The notes under the pieces are model-generated. The model saw only the letters and a list, made by a program, of their open reading frames with translations. It had not been told where the DNA came from and ran no database searches. From Amycolatopsis lexingtonensis (GTDB taxonomy: Bacteria; Actinomycetota; Actinomycetes; Mycobacteriales; Pseudonocardiaceae), in the NCBI RefSeq assembly GCF_014873755.1, contig NZ_JADBEG010000001.1:312501-376500 (forward strand): DNA of 64,000 nucleotides, written 5' to 3'. Of this stretch, positions 18,147-26,069 are shown piece after piece. The first letter of the stretch is position 1, and each line of letters opens with the position of its first letter. The translations under genes were made by a program, and so were the position numbers.

Positions 18147-18323
18147 TCAGGACTTCCCGTTCTTCTGTCGTCTGGCTCGACGGGCGATCGTCGCCGGGTC
18201 CTCGATCCTGGTTGTGTCGTCCCATGGCGAAATGGTCGGCATCGTCAGCAATGCGTCCGTAGCTCGTTGTGCGGCGAGCGCCTTGATCAGCTCTGCGGTC
18301 GCCGCGTCCGGCCGGCCGGCTCC
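18147..18323 (-). pseudogene. C-terminal fragment of an unidentified protein
   Basis: A well-biased frame with no start codon reads ELIKALAAQRATDALLTMPT and WDDTTRIEDPATIARRARRQ before a stop. Another frame upstream (ends 18360) reads NLTDSSDPLGIELPPVVRKL and may be the preceding part before a frameshift. I do not recognise the family. The wider region 18111-18790 looks like decayed coding sequence. Confidence 0.35.
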
Positions 18324-18791
18324 TCACGCTCGCGCCGCCCGAGTCAACCGCAGGCGACTTCAAGCAGTGAGCTTCCGGACAACCGGGGGAAGCTCAATGC
18401 CCAGCGGATCTGAGCTGTCGGTGAGGTTGACGTCTGGGTGCGGGCGACGGCGGGGCCGCGAGACTCGATCAGGTTCAGCTACGCCCGCCTGAAGAACTTC
18501 TCGACCAGCGCGGCTGATCGCTTCTGCAGCTGAGTTCCTGCCGAGGCGCACATCCGCCGCTGCAGTTGATCCGATGTTGATCAAGTCGGGTTCGCGCGGC
18601 TGTGAACGACGGTGCTGTATAACGACCTGCACGGCCAGGCTCTTGGACGCTATCAGTGCTGACCTGGAGAAAGCATCGCGTCGAACGCGTGTTCTATTCT
18701 CTGTTAGGTTGTGTTCGTCCGATGGCCAGGAAAACAGGGAGACGCGGTGGCTTGGTTGGTGCGCGAGTGAGCCAGCGGCCGCGAGTGGAGA

Positions 18792-18962
18792 GTGGGCGAC
18801 AGCGACCTCGCCTGGGAGATCGGCGGCTACGACACTGCTCGGTTCGAACTTCATGTCCTGGATGAGGGAGTCCTCCGAATACCGGACGGGAAGCCGAACC
18901 TGGCGTCGAACGAGATACCGTCACCGGATCCTGTGGGAGTCCGCTCGCGGCTTGATCGCTGA
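18792..18962 (+). CDS. Small unidentified ORF, 56 aa, possibly a remnant
   Basis: From GTG 18792 the frame reads MGDSDLAWEIGGYDTARFEL and then HVLDEGVLRIPDGKPNLASN. This looks like real protein with balanced composition. No proper ribosome binding site precedes it and related codons may extend upstream in another frame. It converges on the hairpin at 18987. Function unknown. Confidence 0.3.
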   Translation: MGDSDLAWEIGGYDTARFELHVLDEGVLRIPDGKPNLASNEIPSPDPVGVRSRLDR

Positions 18963-18986
18963 TTTCAGCACGCTGTTTCCTCAGGA

Positions 18987-19025
18987 CGTCGTGGGTGCGG
19001 CACCTGCGCTGCCGCACCCACGACG
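18987..19025. terminator. Strong hairpin closing the recombinase operon
   Basis: CGTCGTGGGTGCGGCA (18987-19002) is perfectly complementary to 19010-19025 across a 7-base loop. It begins six bases beyond the last stop of the minus-strand four-gene operon. It could also stop transcription of the small plus-strand ORF. Confidence 0.75.
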
Positions 19026-19030
19026 CAATG

Positions 19031-19242
19031 TCAACTCGTGCTCTCCGGCTCGCTGTTCATAGCCGGAGCGGACTTGCTGCTCAGCAGCGCAAATCCGCTG
19101 ATCGTCATCAAGCCGTCGAGCACGAGCGGCCCGATCGCCGCAGCGATCGGATCGTAGTGCCAGGCGGTCGTCCTTGACGACGTGCCTGGTCGAGGTGGAC
19201 GCGGATCTGTTCGACGGCATCTGCCTGCGGTGTGATCGTCAT
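19031..19242 (-). pseudogene. Fourth operon gene: small membrane protein, apparently frameshifted
   Basis: ATG 19242 overlaps the stop of the preceding gene (ATGA). The frame reads MTITPQADAVEQIRVHLDQA and stops after 44 codons at 19108. In the next frame the sequence continues as YDPIAAAIGPLVLDGLMTIS GFALL and ends at 19031. The DGLM helix resembles SpdB-like DUF2637 membrane proteins of actinomycete integrative elements. A one-base indel near 19160 would join them. It may be a genuine break, a programmed shift or a base error. Confidence 0.45.
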
Positions 19243-19655
19243 CGGCGCCTCGCCGCCGGGGCGGTGAGCAGGCTGGTGATGGCGTCGGTTGGCGGACTGT
19301 GCAGCGATGCTTCGCCCCAGCCGAGCTTGAGCGCGTTGAGCGCGCCTTTGACCGCGTATTGGGTGAGGCCGGTGGTATGGGCGAGCGCGCGCTGGGTCGG
19401 GCGTCGCCGTCCGTCCTGGTGGGCTTGCTCCAGCTCGTGGCGGACCAATCGGATGGCGGCGAGGTGCTCGTAGCTCACCGGGTCGCCGTGCGCCTGGATC
19501 TTGGCGGCGGGTGTCGAGCGAGATGGGACGTCAGCCGGCCCGCCGGCATCGCCAAGCGTGAAGAACGGCAGATCGTCCGGCTCTCGAAGACGCAGGATTA
19601 GCTTGCTGTCGTCGGTGGGGGGTAGCCGGGGAGTGCCAGCGGGTGTGCTTCGCAC
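19239..19655 (-). CDS. Small HTH-like protein of the recombinase operon, 138 aa
   Basis: Starts at GTG 19655 inside the end of the recombinase gene (58-bp overlap, different frame) and stops in an ATGA overlap with the next gene. The N-terminal 60 residues are Pro-rich. The C-terminal half has AAIRLVRHELEQAHQDGRRR followed by PTQRALAHTTGLTQYAVKGA, which looks like a helix-turn-helix. I infer a DNA-binding accessory of the recombinase. The family is not known to me. Confidence 0.55.
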   Translation of the reverse strand: MRSTPAGTPRLPPTDDSKLILRLREPDDLPFFTLGDAGGPADVPSRSTPAAKIQAHGDPVSYEHLAAIRLVRHELEQAHQDGRRRPTQRALAHTTGLTQYAVKGALNALKLGWGEASLHSPPTDAITSLLTAPAARRR

Positions 19656-20665
19656 ACCAGGACCGCCAGCGCCGTCGCCACTTCCGCCAGCGTCGCTTCG
19701 ACGTATGTGAGGGTGTCCCCCGCTCGGCTGCCTCCCGGGGCGTGTCCGGCAAAAGCCGCAGCGACGGCGTAGCCGAAGTTGCGTTCGACCCAGTTCAAGG
19801 TGGTGTAGCGGATCCAGTGCGCGCTGACGCCCCGCTGGGCGACCCAGTTCAAGTGCTTGCCCAACCGCTGCCAGAGCCACTGGTAGTAGTTGTTGGTGAG
19901 GGGGCGTCCGTCGAGGCGCCGCAGAACCTGGTCGTGCGGCGCGCCGTGTGGGTTGCGCCGGTGCGAGTGGTCGAGCAGTTCGTACATCAGCGTCCGGGAC
20001 ACCGGCTGCTCGCGCACGGTGCCCTTTTCCCTGATCCAGATCGTGCAGTCCGCTACGTTGAGGTCGATGTTGCGGAGGTTCACCACGCCGCTGCGCCGGC
20101 AGGCGGTCTCGGTGTGGTGGCGCAGGACAAGGGTGTCGAGTACGGGGTCCCCTCCGGTCGTCCCGGCGACCTCGGTGATCTCGGCCAACTGCATCGGGGC
20201 TAGCGCACGTCGCCGGCTACGCAGCTGCGTGGGTCGTCGCAATCCGGCTGCGGGGTTGCTGTCCGCGGCGACGTACTTGTCCCTGACCGCCAGACGGTAG
20301 AACCGCTTCACCGCGTCGGTGAAGTTCGATCGCGCGCCGGTGCCGCCCCGGGATCCGCTGCGTGCGGCCGCACGCTCTTGGACCTTGAGGGAAAGCTCTT
20401 CGAGGTCTGACGCGGTCGGTTCGGTAATCCGTCGGTCGCCCCATTCTCGCTCGAGGATGCGCCAGTAGCTGATCCACAAGCCGCGGCTGCTCGGCGGCGT
20501 GGCCGCGGCGACCTCGGGCACGTACTCCGTGAACGTGGGAACGAACTTCGGCTCGGACGCCTTGTGCTCGACGAGGTCCTCAAGCGACACGCCCAGCGAG
20601 CTGAGCACCAGCTGGGCCGCGACGATCGGGTCCGCCAAGGTCGCGTCCTTGGGGTCGGCGGTCAT
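19598..20665 (-). CDS. Tyrosine recombinase (integrase-like)
   Basis: A 355-residue tyrosine recombinase. Residues 50-140 form the SAM-like core-binding domain. The catalytic set is visible: Arg in TETACRRSGVVNL, Lys in the hairpin REKGTVREQPVS, H-x-x-R in VSAHWIRYTTL, His in FAGHAP and the nucleophile Tyr in DTLTYVEATL. It should cut and rejoin DNA at specific sites. ATG 20665 overlaps the AbrB-like gene's stop (ATGA) and follows GGAGG. Unlike phage integrases it is the second gene of an operon and has no excisionase or clear att site nearby. Confidence 0.85.
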   Translation of the reverse strand: MTADPKDATLADPIVAAQLVLSSLGVSLEDLVEHKASEPKFVPTFTEYVPEVAAATPPSSRGLWISYWRILEREWGDRRITEPTASDLEELSLKVQERAAARSGSRGGTGARSNFTDAVKRFYRLAVRDKYVAADSNPAAGLRRPTQLRSRRRALAPMQLAEITEVAGTTGGDPVLDTLVLRHHTETACRRSGVVNLRNIDLNVADCTIWIREKGTVREQPVSRTLMYELLDHSHRRNPHGAPHDQVLRRLDGRPLTNNYYQWLWQRLGKHLNWVAQRGVSAHWIRYTTLNWVERNFGYAVAAAFAGHAPGGSRAGDTLTYVEATLAEVATALAVLVCEAHPLALPGYPPPTTAS

Positions 20666-21129
20666 CGATCGGCCTCCGCGTCCGCCTTGTGCATGGCGAG
20701 CAGGGCTTCTTCGAGCCCTGCCTTGGTGTAGATGACCAAGACGTCGAGTTCGCGGTTGGCCGCGAGGAGGACCCGGTCGCGTGCGTGGATGCCGCACCGC
20801 CTGCGGAGGCTCGCAGGGATGCGGATCCGCCCGTTCCGAATCAGAGCTTCGTGTGCGCGGTCGTCACGGCGGAAGATGATCACGCGGATCCCGTCGGCGG
20901 CGATGGCGACGGAATCTCCGGCTTCCCAGCCGAGGGTCGTTTGCACGGAACGGTCCGAGATCCGGCCCGAGGGATCCACCTTGCTGAAGGCGTACGTCCA
21001 GCTCGAGGTCTTCGGTTGTGTGAGAAGGCTGGCCAGAGGTGGTCGCTGCGTGAACCCGGGGAACAGGTGGGTGATCCGAGGGGCCCCGACGGTCGTCGGA
21101 GAGGTGGGAGCGACGGGTCGGTCAGGCAC
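20662..21129 (-). CDS. AbrB/SpoVT-like DNA-binding protein with two swapped-hairpin domains
   Basis: About 155 residues from GTG 21129. Two short AbrB-like segments are visible: YAFSKVDPSGRISDRSVQTT near residue 45 and NGRIRIPASLRRRCGIHARD near residue 100. The latter is followed by DRVLLAANRELDVLVIYTKA. Such proteins bind DNA as dimers and control promoters or act as antitoxin-like subunits. The start is uncertain because the frame is open to 21558, but upstream codons are unconvincing. It is translationally coupled to the recombinase, suggesting it controls or directs it. Confidence 0.7.
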   Translation of the reverse strand: MPDRPVAPTSPTTVGAPRITHLFPGFTQRPPLASLLTQPKTSSWTYAFSKVDPSGRISDRSVQTTLGWEAGDSVAIAADGIRVIIFRRDDRAHEALIRNGRIRIPASLRRRCGIHARDRVLLAANRELDVLVIYTKAGLEEALLAMHKADAEADR

Positions 21130-21484
21130 GCCGCCCCCACGCTGACCAGGTGCGGACTTACCGTCACGAACTGATGCCGGAGAGGGAGCTTTCAGGGCTG
21201 TCGGCAGGGGATAGGTCCCGCAAAACTGCAGGAAAGCGGTCGCTTCGTGGGTGGCCAGGCGTCGGCGTCTGGACTTGGCCTCTCGGGCGGCCTGAATGGC
21301 CGGCTGCCGAGCGTGGTCATGCGTCGCAGGTCTTCGAGCTGGTGATCGAATCGAGCCTCGTGAAGCTCGTGGCCGACAGTTAAACCTTTTTGGCGCTCCG
21401 GGCGTGTACGGCGGGACGAGGAAGGTTCGAGGTGGTGGAAGGACCGGCGAGGCCGGTGACCCGCGACTCACGGATTGGTTGATC
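21130..21484. other. 355 bp between divergent genes
   Basis: It should hold the promoter of the AbrB-recombinase operon and of the secreted protein at 21485. It contains an A/T-rich TTTTT patch near 21388, low for this genome. I see no clear palindrome or attachment site. Confidence 0.35.
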
Positions 21485-21973
21485 ATGAGACGAAATTTGC
21501 CTGCTCTGATATTGGTTGCATTACTATCCTGCACGCTGTCCGTTGCGTTGGGGACCAATGCGAGTGCTGCACCGTCGTACGAACAAAAATCGCCCTACGC
21601 CGACTTCGGCGGCTATCGGTGCGGAGACAGCTACATCACGCTGGACCGGCGGGAGATAATCGGCTACGACACGGTGTGGGGTGTCGTGTATCTCCGGTAC
21701 AGTACTCGATGTGCCACTATCTTCGCCTATGTCAACTTTGGCGGACCGCTCAATTCCACTGAATACGGAAATGCGCACGTCCGAGGATGGAACGGCGAGA
21801 ACTACACGTGCGACACGCCGGGTGGCAACGGGCGAGTGGTGACCGGGCAGACTAGCTGCTACACCCCCATGACGACTGATTTCAATGGATGGGCGGAGGG
21901 TTATTACTATTCGAAGAACAGTTCGGGTGGCTGGGTCATGAAGGGCTTCGGGACGACGAAACCGCCTGCCTGA
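21485..21973 (+). CDS. Secreted DUF2690-like protein
   Basis: A 162-residue exported protein with a signal peptide (ALILVALLSCTLSVALGTNASAA). The mature part has Cys pairs and aromatic strands (FGGYRCGDSYITLDRREIIG, YLRYSTRCATIFAYVNFGGP) resembling the DUF2690 family of secreted actinomycete proteins of unknown function. GC is visibly lower than in the neighbours (many A/T third bases), which suggests recent acquisition. It is followed by a hairpin at 22004. Confidence 0.65.
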   Translation: MRRNLPALILVALLSCTLSVALGTNASAAPSYEQKSPYADFGGYRCGDSYITLDRREIIGYDTVWGVVYLRYSTRCATIFAYVNFGGPLNSTEYGNAHVRGWNGENYTCDTPGGNGRVVTGQTSCYTPMTTDFNGWAEGYYYSKNSSGGWVMKGFGTTKPPA

Positions 21974-22003
21974 GTAAAGCTGTATCAGCAGGTGGGGCGC
22001 GTC

Positions 22004-22036
22004 GAGGGGGCGGAACCTTTCGGTCCCGACCCCCTC
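22004..22036 (+). terminator. Hairpin after the secreted DUF2690-like gene
   Basis: GAGGGGGCGGAACC pairs with GGTCCCGACCCCCTC with one bulge across a short TTTC loop. It starts 31 bp after the stop at 21973. Confidence 0.55.
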
Positions 22037-22142
22037 CCGGGTCCTTCCTGAAACCATGCACTCCTCGCCGGCAGGGAGGGTCACTACGCCGGCATTCGCG
22101 CCGTCTTTCGGTTATGCCGACGCCGCCTGCTGCAAGCCTTGT

Positions 22143-22358
22143 TCAGTCGCACGACAACCGTTCACCCCGGTTCACGACCGGCGGGCTGACCGGAGCGGGC
22201 AGCGGTGGTGCGTGCAGGTGTATGCCGTCGTGCACGTCCCCGGCCTGCACCACCGTGCCGGTGGGACCGGACACGGTGTTGTGCACGCGGGGACCGGCTG
22301 CGCCGGTTCGGCGTTCCACCGCGCCGTCACGACGACAGCAGGCGACTGCGGAGTTCAC
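22143..22358 (-). CDS. Orphan short ORF carrying the Q-A-x-x-V motif of STAND proteins
   Basis: A 71-residue frame. Its middle reads HNTVSGPTGTVVQAGDVHDG followed by IHLH. This is the same short beta motif found in front of the ATPase domains of three STAND proteins in this window. The flanks are low-complexity Arg/Pro sequence. It may be the surviving N-terminal piece of a deleted STAND or HTH protein, or a free small protein. The rest of 22037-22385 is unassigned. Confidence 0.4.
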   Translation of the reverse strand: MNSAVACCRRDGAVERRTGAAGPRVHNTVSGPTGTVVQAGDVHDGIHLHAPPLPAPVSPPVVNRGERLSCD

Positions 22359-22385
22359 CCGACCGGACCGATCGGCTCGAGGCGG

Positions 22386-23579
22386 TCAGGCTCCCGGCCG
22401 GTTGCCCGTCGGGATCGTGATCGGGGTGGACGTCGGGGAGCTGACCTTGTTCAGGAACAGCATCGCGATCGCGCGGATGAACTGGTCGAACAGGTAGAAC
22501 CCGGCGGGCGCGATCGGCAGGAGGCCTTCCCGGAACGCGATGTAGGCCGGCCACCCGGTGCGGACCAGGGTGGCCGCCGCGTAGTCGCGGGGGAGGCCGA
22601 GCCAATCGCCGACCGCGTCGCTCAAGACGTAGCGGACGAATTCGTTCAGGAAGCCGCGGGTGACGCCCAGGTCGATCTGCGCGGTCAGGCCGAGCAGGTC
22701 CTCCGCCAGTTCCTTGCCCTCCGTCGTCGGGGACAGCAGCGGGGTGAGCACCCGCGTCGACTGCGCGTCGGCCTCGGCCCAGGTCTTGGGGATGAACTCG
22801 TCCCGGACGCCGAGCAGGTGGATCGCGACCTGCCACTGGTGCAGGAAGGCCTCTTCGTCCGCCGCCGACATCGGGACGCGCCATTCGAGCAGCTTCCGGT
22901 GCACGTAGGTGCCGAGGCTGTGGAAGGTCACCAGGATGTCGCCGTTGCTGATCGGGATCTGCTCGTCGGCGACCGCCCGCCAGTGCGACGACTGCGGCAG
23001 CAGGTGGCGGACCGCGGCGTGCACCAGGCGCGTCTTGTTGGCCGTGACCACGAACTGGCCGGTCGGCTCGAACGCGTTCAGGTCGCTCAGGTCGTAGCCG
23101 AAGGTGAACGTCTTCGCGGCGCGGTCCTGCATGTTCGCCCCGCCCGCGGACCAGTAGACCGACTTGGCCTCGCGCGGGATGACCGTGCTCATGATGCCGC
23201 TGCCCAGGCCGTAGAGCATGAACAGGTAGGTGTCCTTGCGCCGGTTGAAGTCGGCGGCGCGGCGCAGCTTGGCGGGGTCGGCCCAGGACGGGAGCCCGTT
23301 GACCCGCTGGAGGTAGCCGGCGAGGTCGGTGGGCAGGCCGGTGGGCAGCGCGTCGCTGTTGTTCACCCACGACTTCAGGGCGGTGTTGACTGCGGGGACC
23401 TGGCCGGTGTCGAGGATGCCAGCCATCAGGCGGTCCACCTCGTCGTCCCACGTCCACCACGGGTCCGTGCCCGCGGCGGCGGCGCCGGTCGACGCCCAGG
23501 CCGGGACGGCGCTCGCCGCGCTCACCAACCCCAGTGCGACACCGAGCGAAAGGACGTTCCTCCGGCTGAGATTGCTCAT
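22386..23579 (-). CDS. Tat-exported MpaB-family (DUF2236) oxygenase
   Basis: A 397-residue protein with a twin-Arg signal (LSRRNVLSLGVALG, cleaved after AWA). It carries the DUF2236 / latex-clearing-protein core: FMLYGLGSGIMSTVIPREAK near residue 120, RLVHAAVRHLLPQSSHW near 200 and FHSLGTYVHRKLLEWRVP near 240. Latex clearing proteins are b-type haem dioxygenases that cleave polyisoprene; other DUF2236 proteins have different or unknown substrates. Export and His-rich helices fit a haem oxygenase. The divergent double-TetR gene at 23753 is the likely regulator. Confidence 0.75.
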   Translation of the reverse strand: MSNLSRRNVLSLGVALGLVSAASAVPAWASTGAAAAGTDPWWTWDDEVDRLMAGILDTGQVPAVNTALKSWVNNSDALPTGLPTDLAGYLQRVNGLPSWADPAKLRRAADFNRRKDTYLFMLYGLGSGIMSTVIPREAKSVYWSAGGANMQDRAAKTFTFGYDLSDLNAFEPTGQFVVTANKTRLVHAAVRHLLPQSSHWRAVADEQIPISNGDILVTFHSLGTYVHRKLLEWRVPMSAADEEAFLHQWQVAIHLLGVRDEFIPKTWAEADAQSTRVLTPLLSPTTEGKELAEDLLGLTAQIDLGVTRGFLNEFVRYVLSDAVGDWLGLPRDYAAATLVRTGWPAYIAFREGLLPIAPAGFYLFDQFIRAIAMLFLNKVSSPTSTPITIPTGNRPGA

Positions 23580-23752
23580 TTACTTACCTAGCTTCCTCGG
23601 TAGGCAGTACCTGCGTAGAGCTTCGACGAACGAGCTGAGACGGGGGCGTGCAAGACGAGATTCTCCATTAACATAGCGACGCGGGTCGGCGGTCGGCAAG
23701 AGCCGTGCCGACCTGAATCGGTCCGTCGCCGGGCACGCGGTCCGGTTCGTGG

Positions 23753-24967
23753 TTGACTGGCACGCATGGCCCCGCTCCCGCGCACCCCCGCCCGGTGGCC
23801 GCGGTGACCGCCGGGCCGGCCGCGGCGGCCCGGCCGCGCAACCGCAAGCAGCTCATCGTCGAGGCGGCCGGCGCGGTGTTCAGCGAGCGCGGCTACCACT
23901 CGGCGTCCATGGAGGAGATCGCGGCGGCCGTCGGCATCACCGCCGCGGCCCTGTACCGCCACTTCCCGAACAAGTACGCGCTGTTCGCCGAGTGCGCGAA
24001 CGTCATGGTGGACCGGCTCGTCGCGGCGCTCGACGAAGTGCCGGAAGACGGGGCCTTGGCGGACGTCCTGGCCGCCGCCACCCGCGTCACCGTCGCCCAC
24101 CGCGCGGCCGGCGGGGTGTACCGGTGGGAGGCCCGCTACCTCGACCGCGACGACCGCCGCGTGCTCAAGGGGAAGTTCGCGCACGTCGTCGGCCGGGTGG
24201 CGGCGGCGGTCCGGCGCGAGCACCCGCGGCCCGACGAGCAGCTGCGGGCGGTGGCGGCGCTGGGCGCGATCGGCTCCATCACGATGCACCACAACACCTT
24301 CGCCCGGCGGCGCGTCGAAGACCTCTTGCTGGCCGCCGCGCTGCGCATCGCCGCGACCGACACCCGGCGGGCGCTCGCGGGCGGCCCGCTCGTCGAACTG
24401 CCCGCCGTACCCCAGCCCCGCACGCGGCGTTCGGAGATCCTCGCCGCCGCCATCCCGCTGTTCGAACGGGCCGGGTTCGCCGCCGTCACCAACGGCATGA
24501 TCGCCGAAGCCGTGGGCCTGGTGCCCTCCGGGCTCTACCGGTACTTCCCCGGCAAGGCCGACATCCTGGCGGCGGCGTGCCTGCAGGCGGCCGGCCTGCT
24601 GGCCCAGGCGGTCGAACACAACCTGCGCGGGGTGACCGGCGCCCACGACGCCCTGAGCGTGCTGACCGCGACCTACGTGGCGTACAGCTTCGAGCACCAC
24701 GCCCTCACCAGCGTGGCCGACGCCGAGATCGTCGGTCTGCCGGACGGTTTGCGCCGTCCCTTGGTGGCCGCGCAGCGCGAGCACATCGCCGTCTGGGAGC
24801 AGCACCTGCGCCAGGCCCGCCCCGACCTCGACGCGCGCCAGGCACGGGTGCTGGTGCACGCCGGGTTCGGCGTGGTGGTCGAGGCCGGGCGCCGCCTGCG
24901 GTGGGCGGACAGCCCCGAGCACCGGGCCGCCGTGGCCGCGTTGTTCATGAGCGCGCTGGGGCTGTGA
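23753..24967 (+). CDS. Double TetR regulator (two HTH domains in one chain)
   Basis: A 404-residue protein made of two TetR-like halves. The first HTH lies near residues 32-78 (AAAVGITAAALYRHFPNKYA) and the second near 225-272 (IAEAVGLVPSGLYRYFPGKA). Each has its own ligand-binding helical region. Such pseudo-dimers are known in actinomycete lipid regulators. The start is uncertain: TTG 23753, GTG 23798 and GTG 23807 are all possible and none has a strong ribosome binding site. It is divergent from the DUF2236 oxygenase and probably represses it. Confidence 0.8.
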   Translation: MTGTHGPAPAHPRPVAAVTAGPAAAARPRNRKQLIVEAAGAVFSERGYHSASMEEIAAAVGITAAALYRHFPNKYALFAECANVMVDRLVAALDEVPEDGALADVLAAATRVTVAHRAAGGVYRWEARYLDRDDRRVLKGKFAHVVGRVAAAVRREHPRPDEQLRAVAALGAIGSITMHHNTFARRRVEDLLLAAALRIAATDTRRALAGGPLVELPAVPQPRTRRSEILAAAIPLFERAGFAAVTNGMIAEAVGLVPSGLYRYFPGKADILAAACLQAAGLLAQAVEHNLRGVTGAHDALSVLTATYVAYSFEHHALTSVADAEIVGLPDGLRRPLVAAQREHIAVWEQHLRQARPDLDARQARVLVHAGFGVVVEAGRRLRWADSPEHRAAVAALFMSALGL

Positions 24968-25037
24968 GAGTCACCGGCTAAACCTCCTGAGCCCGCCGGG
25001 CGTGGTGCCGGTGTCGGCCGAACTTCCGGGGGGAACC

Positions 25038-26069
25038 ATGCTCAAGCGAACTCTCACATCGGTGGCGCTGCTCGCCGCCGCCTGCCTGCCGGGCCTGCCG
25101 CCCGCGGCCGCCGCGGGCTGCACCTGGGCGATGACGCCGCTGGCGCTGCCGGCGCCGTACACCAGCAGCGACGTCTTCGCGGCGGCGGAGGGCGGGTGGT
25201 TCCTCGGGCAAGCGCGCAGCGCCACCGCGACGCCGACCGTGCGGTGGCACGGCGGTCAGCTGGAGAACATCGACTCGTCGTCCCGCTTGGTCGAAGCGCG
25301 CGACATCAACTCCGCCGGCGACGTCGTGGGGGACGGGGGGACCGGTGACTGGTGGGCGGCGAAACCCGTCGTGTACCGCGGTGGCCAGTACGTGAACCTG
25401 CCCATGCCGCAAGGGTTCCGGTCCGCCAAGGCCACGCACATCAACAACGCGGGGGACGTCGTCGGCGTCGCCTACGGCGATTTCGGCGGCGACGTCCACC
25501 CGGTGCTCTGGGCCGCCGCGCGGCCGGGCACGGCCGAGGTCCTGAACCCGGATCCGCAGCACCTCTACGACACCTACCCGGTCGACGTCGACGAGCAGGG
25601 CCGCGTCCTGCTCTACACCGACGTCGGCGAGCGCTCGGGCGAGGTGTTCATCCGCGCCGCCGACGGGGGCTACCGGCAGCTCCCGCCGTTGTACCCCGGC
25701 GGTTCCGTCCTGCTGGAGGCTTTCCACGGCGGCCGCATCGCCGCTTCGGTCGTCACGCCCGAGCTGACCATGGTCGCCGTCGAAGCCGACCTGGACGGCC
25801 ACGTGGTGCACACGACCACCGAAGCCGCCGACACCCTGTTCGTCGACGCCGGCACGACGATGGCCGGCGTGGCACACACCTTCGACCCCGGGCACTACGA
25901 ACTCCGCGTCTGGGAGAACGGCGAACCCGCCGCCGACCTGGCCGGCGACGCCGATTTCAACGCGGCACCGCGGCCGGCGGGCCTCACCGACGACGGGGCG
26001 CTGGCGGCGACCATCACCTGGCCGGACACCGGCCTGCCGCGGGCAGTGACGTACCACCGCGGCTGCTGA
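25038..26069 (+). CDS. Secreted HAF-like repeat protein
   Basis: A 343-residue exported protein. ATG 25038 follows GGGGGGAA, and the signal (MLKRTLTSVALLAAACLPGL) is cleaved after AAA. HAF-type blocks are recognisable as VEARDINSAGDVVGDGG and ATHINNAGDVVGVAYGDFGG, with W strands between. The C-terminal half is more diverged. Extracellular, ligand unknown. Its end overlaps the convergent epoxide hydrolase gene by 56 bp. Confidence 0.7.
   Translation: MLKRTLTSVALLAAACLPGLPPAAAAGCTWAMTPLALPAPYTSSDVFAAAEGGWFLGQARSATATPTVRWHGGQLENIDSSSRLVEARDINSAGDVVGDGGTGDWWAAKPVVYRGGQYVNLPMPQGFRSAKATHINNAGDVVGVAYGDFGGDVHPVLWAAARPGTAEVLNPDPQHLYDTYPVDVDEQGRVLLYTDVGERSGEVFIRAADGGYRQLPPLYPGGSVLLEAFHGGRIAASVVTPELTMVAVEADLDGHVVHTTTEAADTLFVDAGTTMAGVAHTFDPGHYELRVWENGEPAADLAGDADFNAAPRPAGLTDDGALAATITWPDTGLPRAVTYHRGC

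Noticed and set aside
18360..18854. 164-codon minus-strand ORF
   Set aside because: Only its last 25 codons look protein-like; the rest conflicts with plus-strand coding signals, so I treated the area as decayed.
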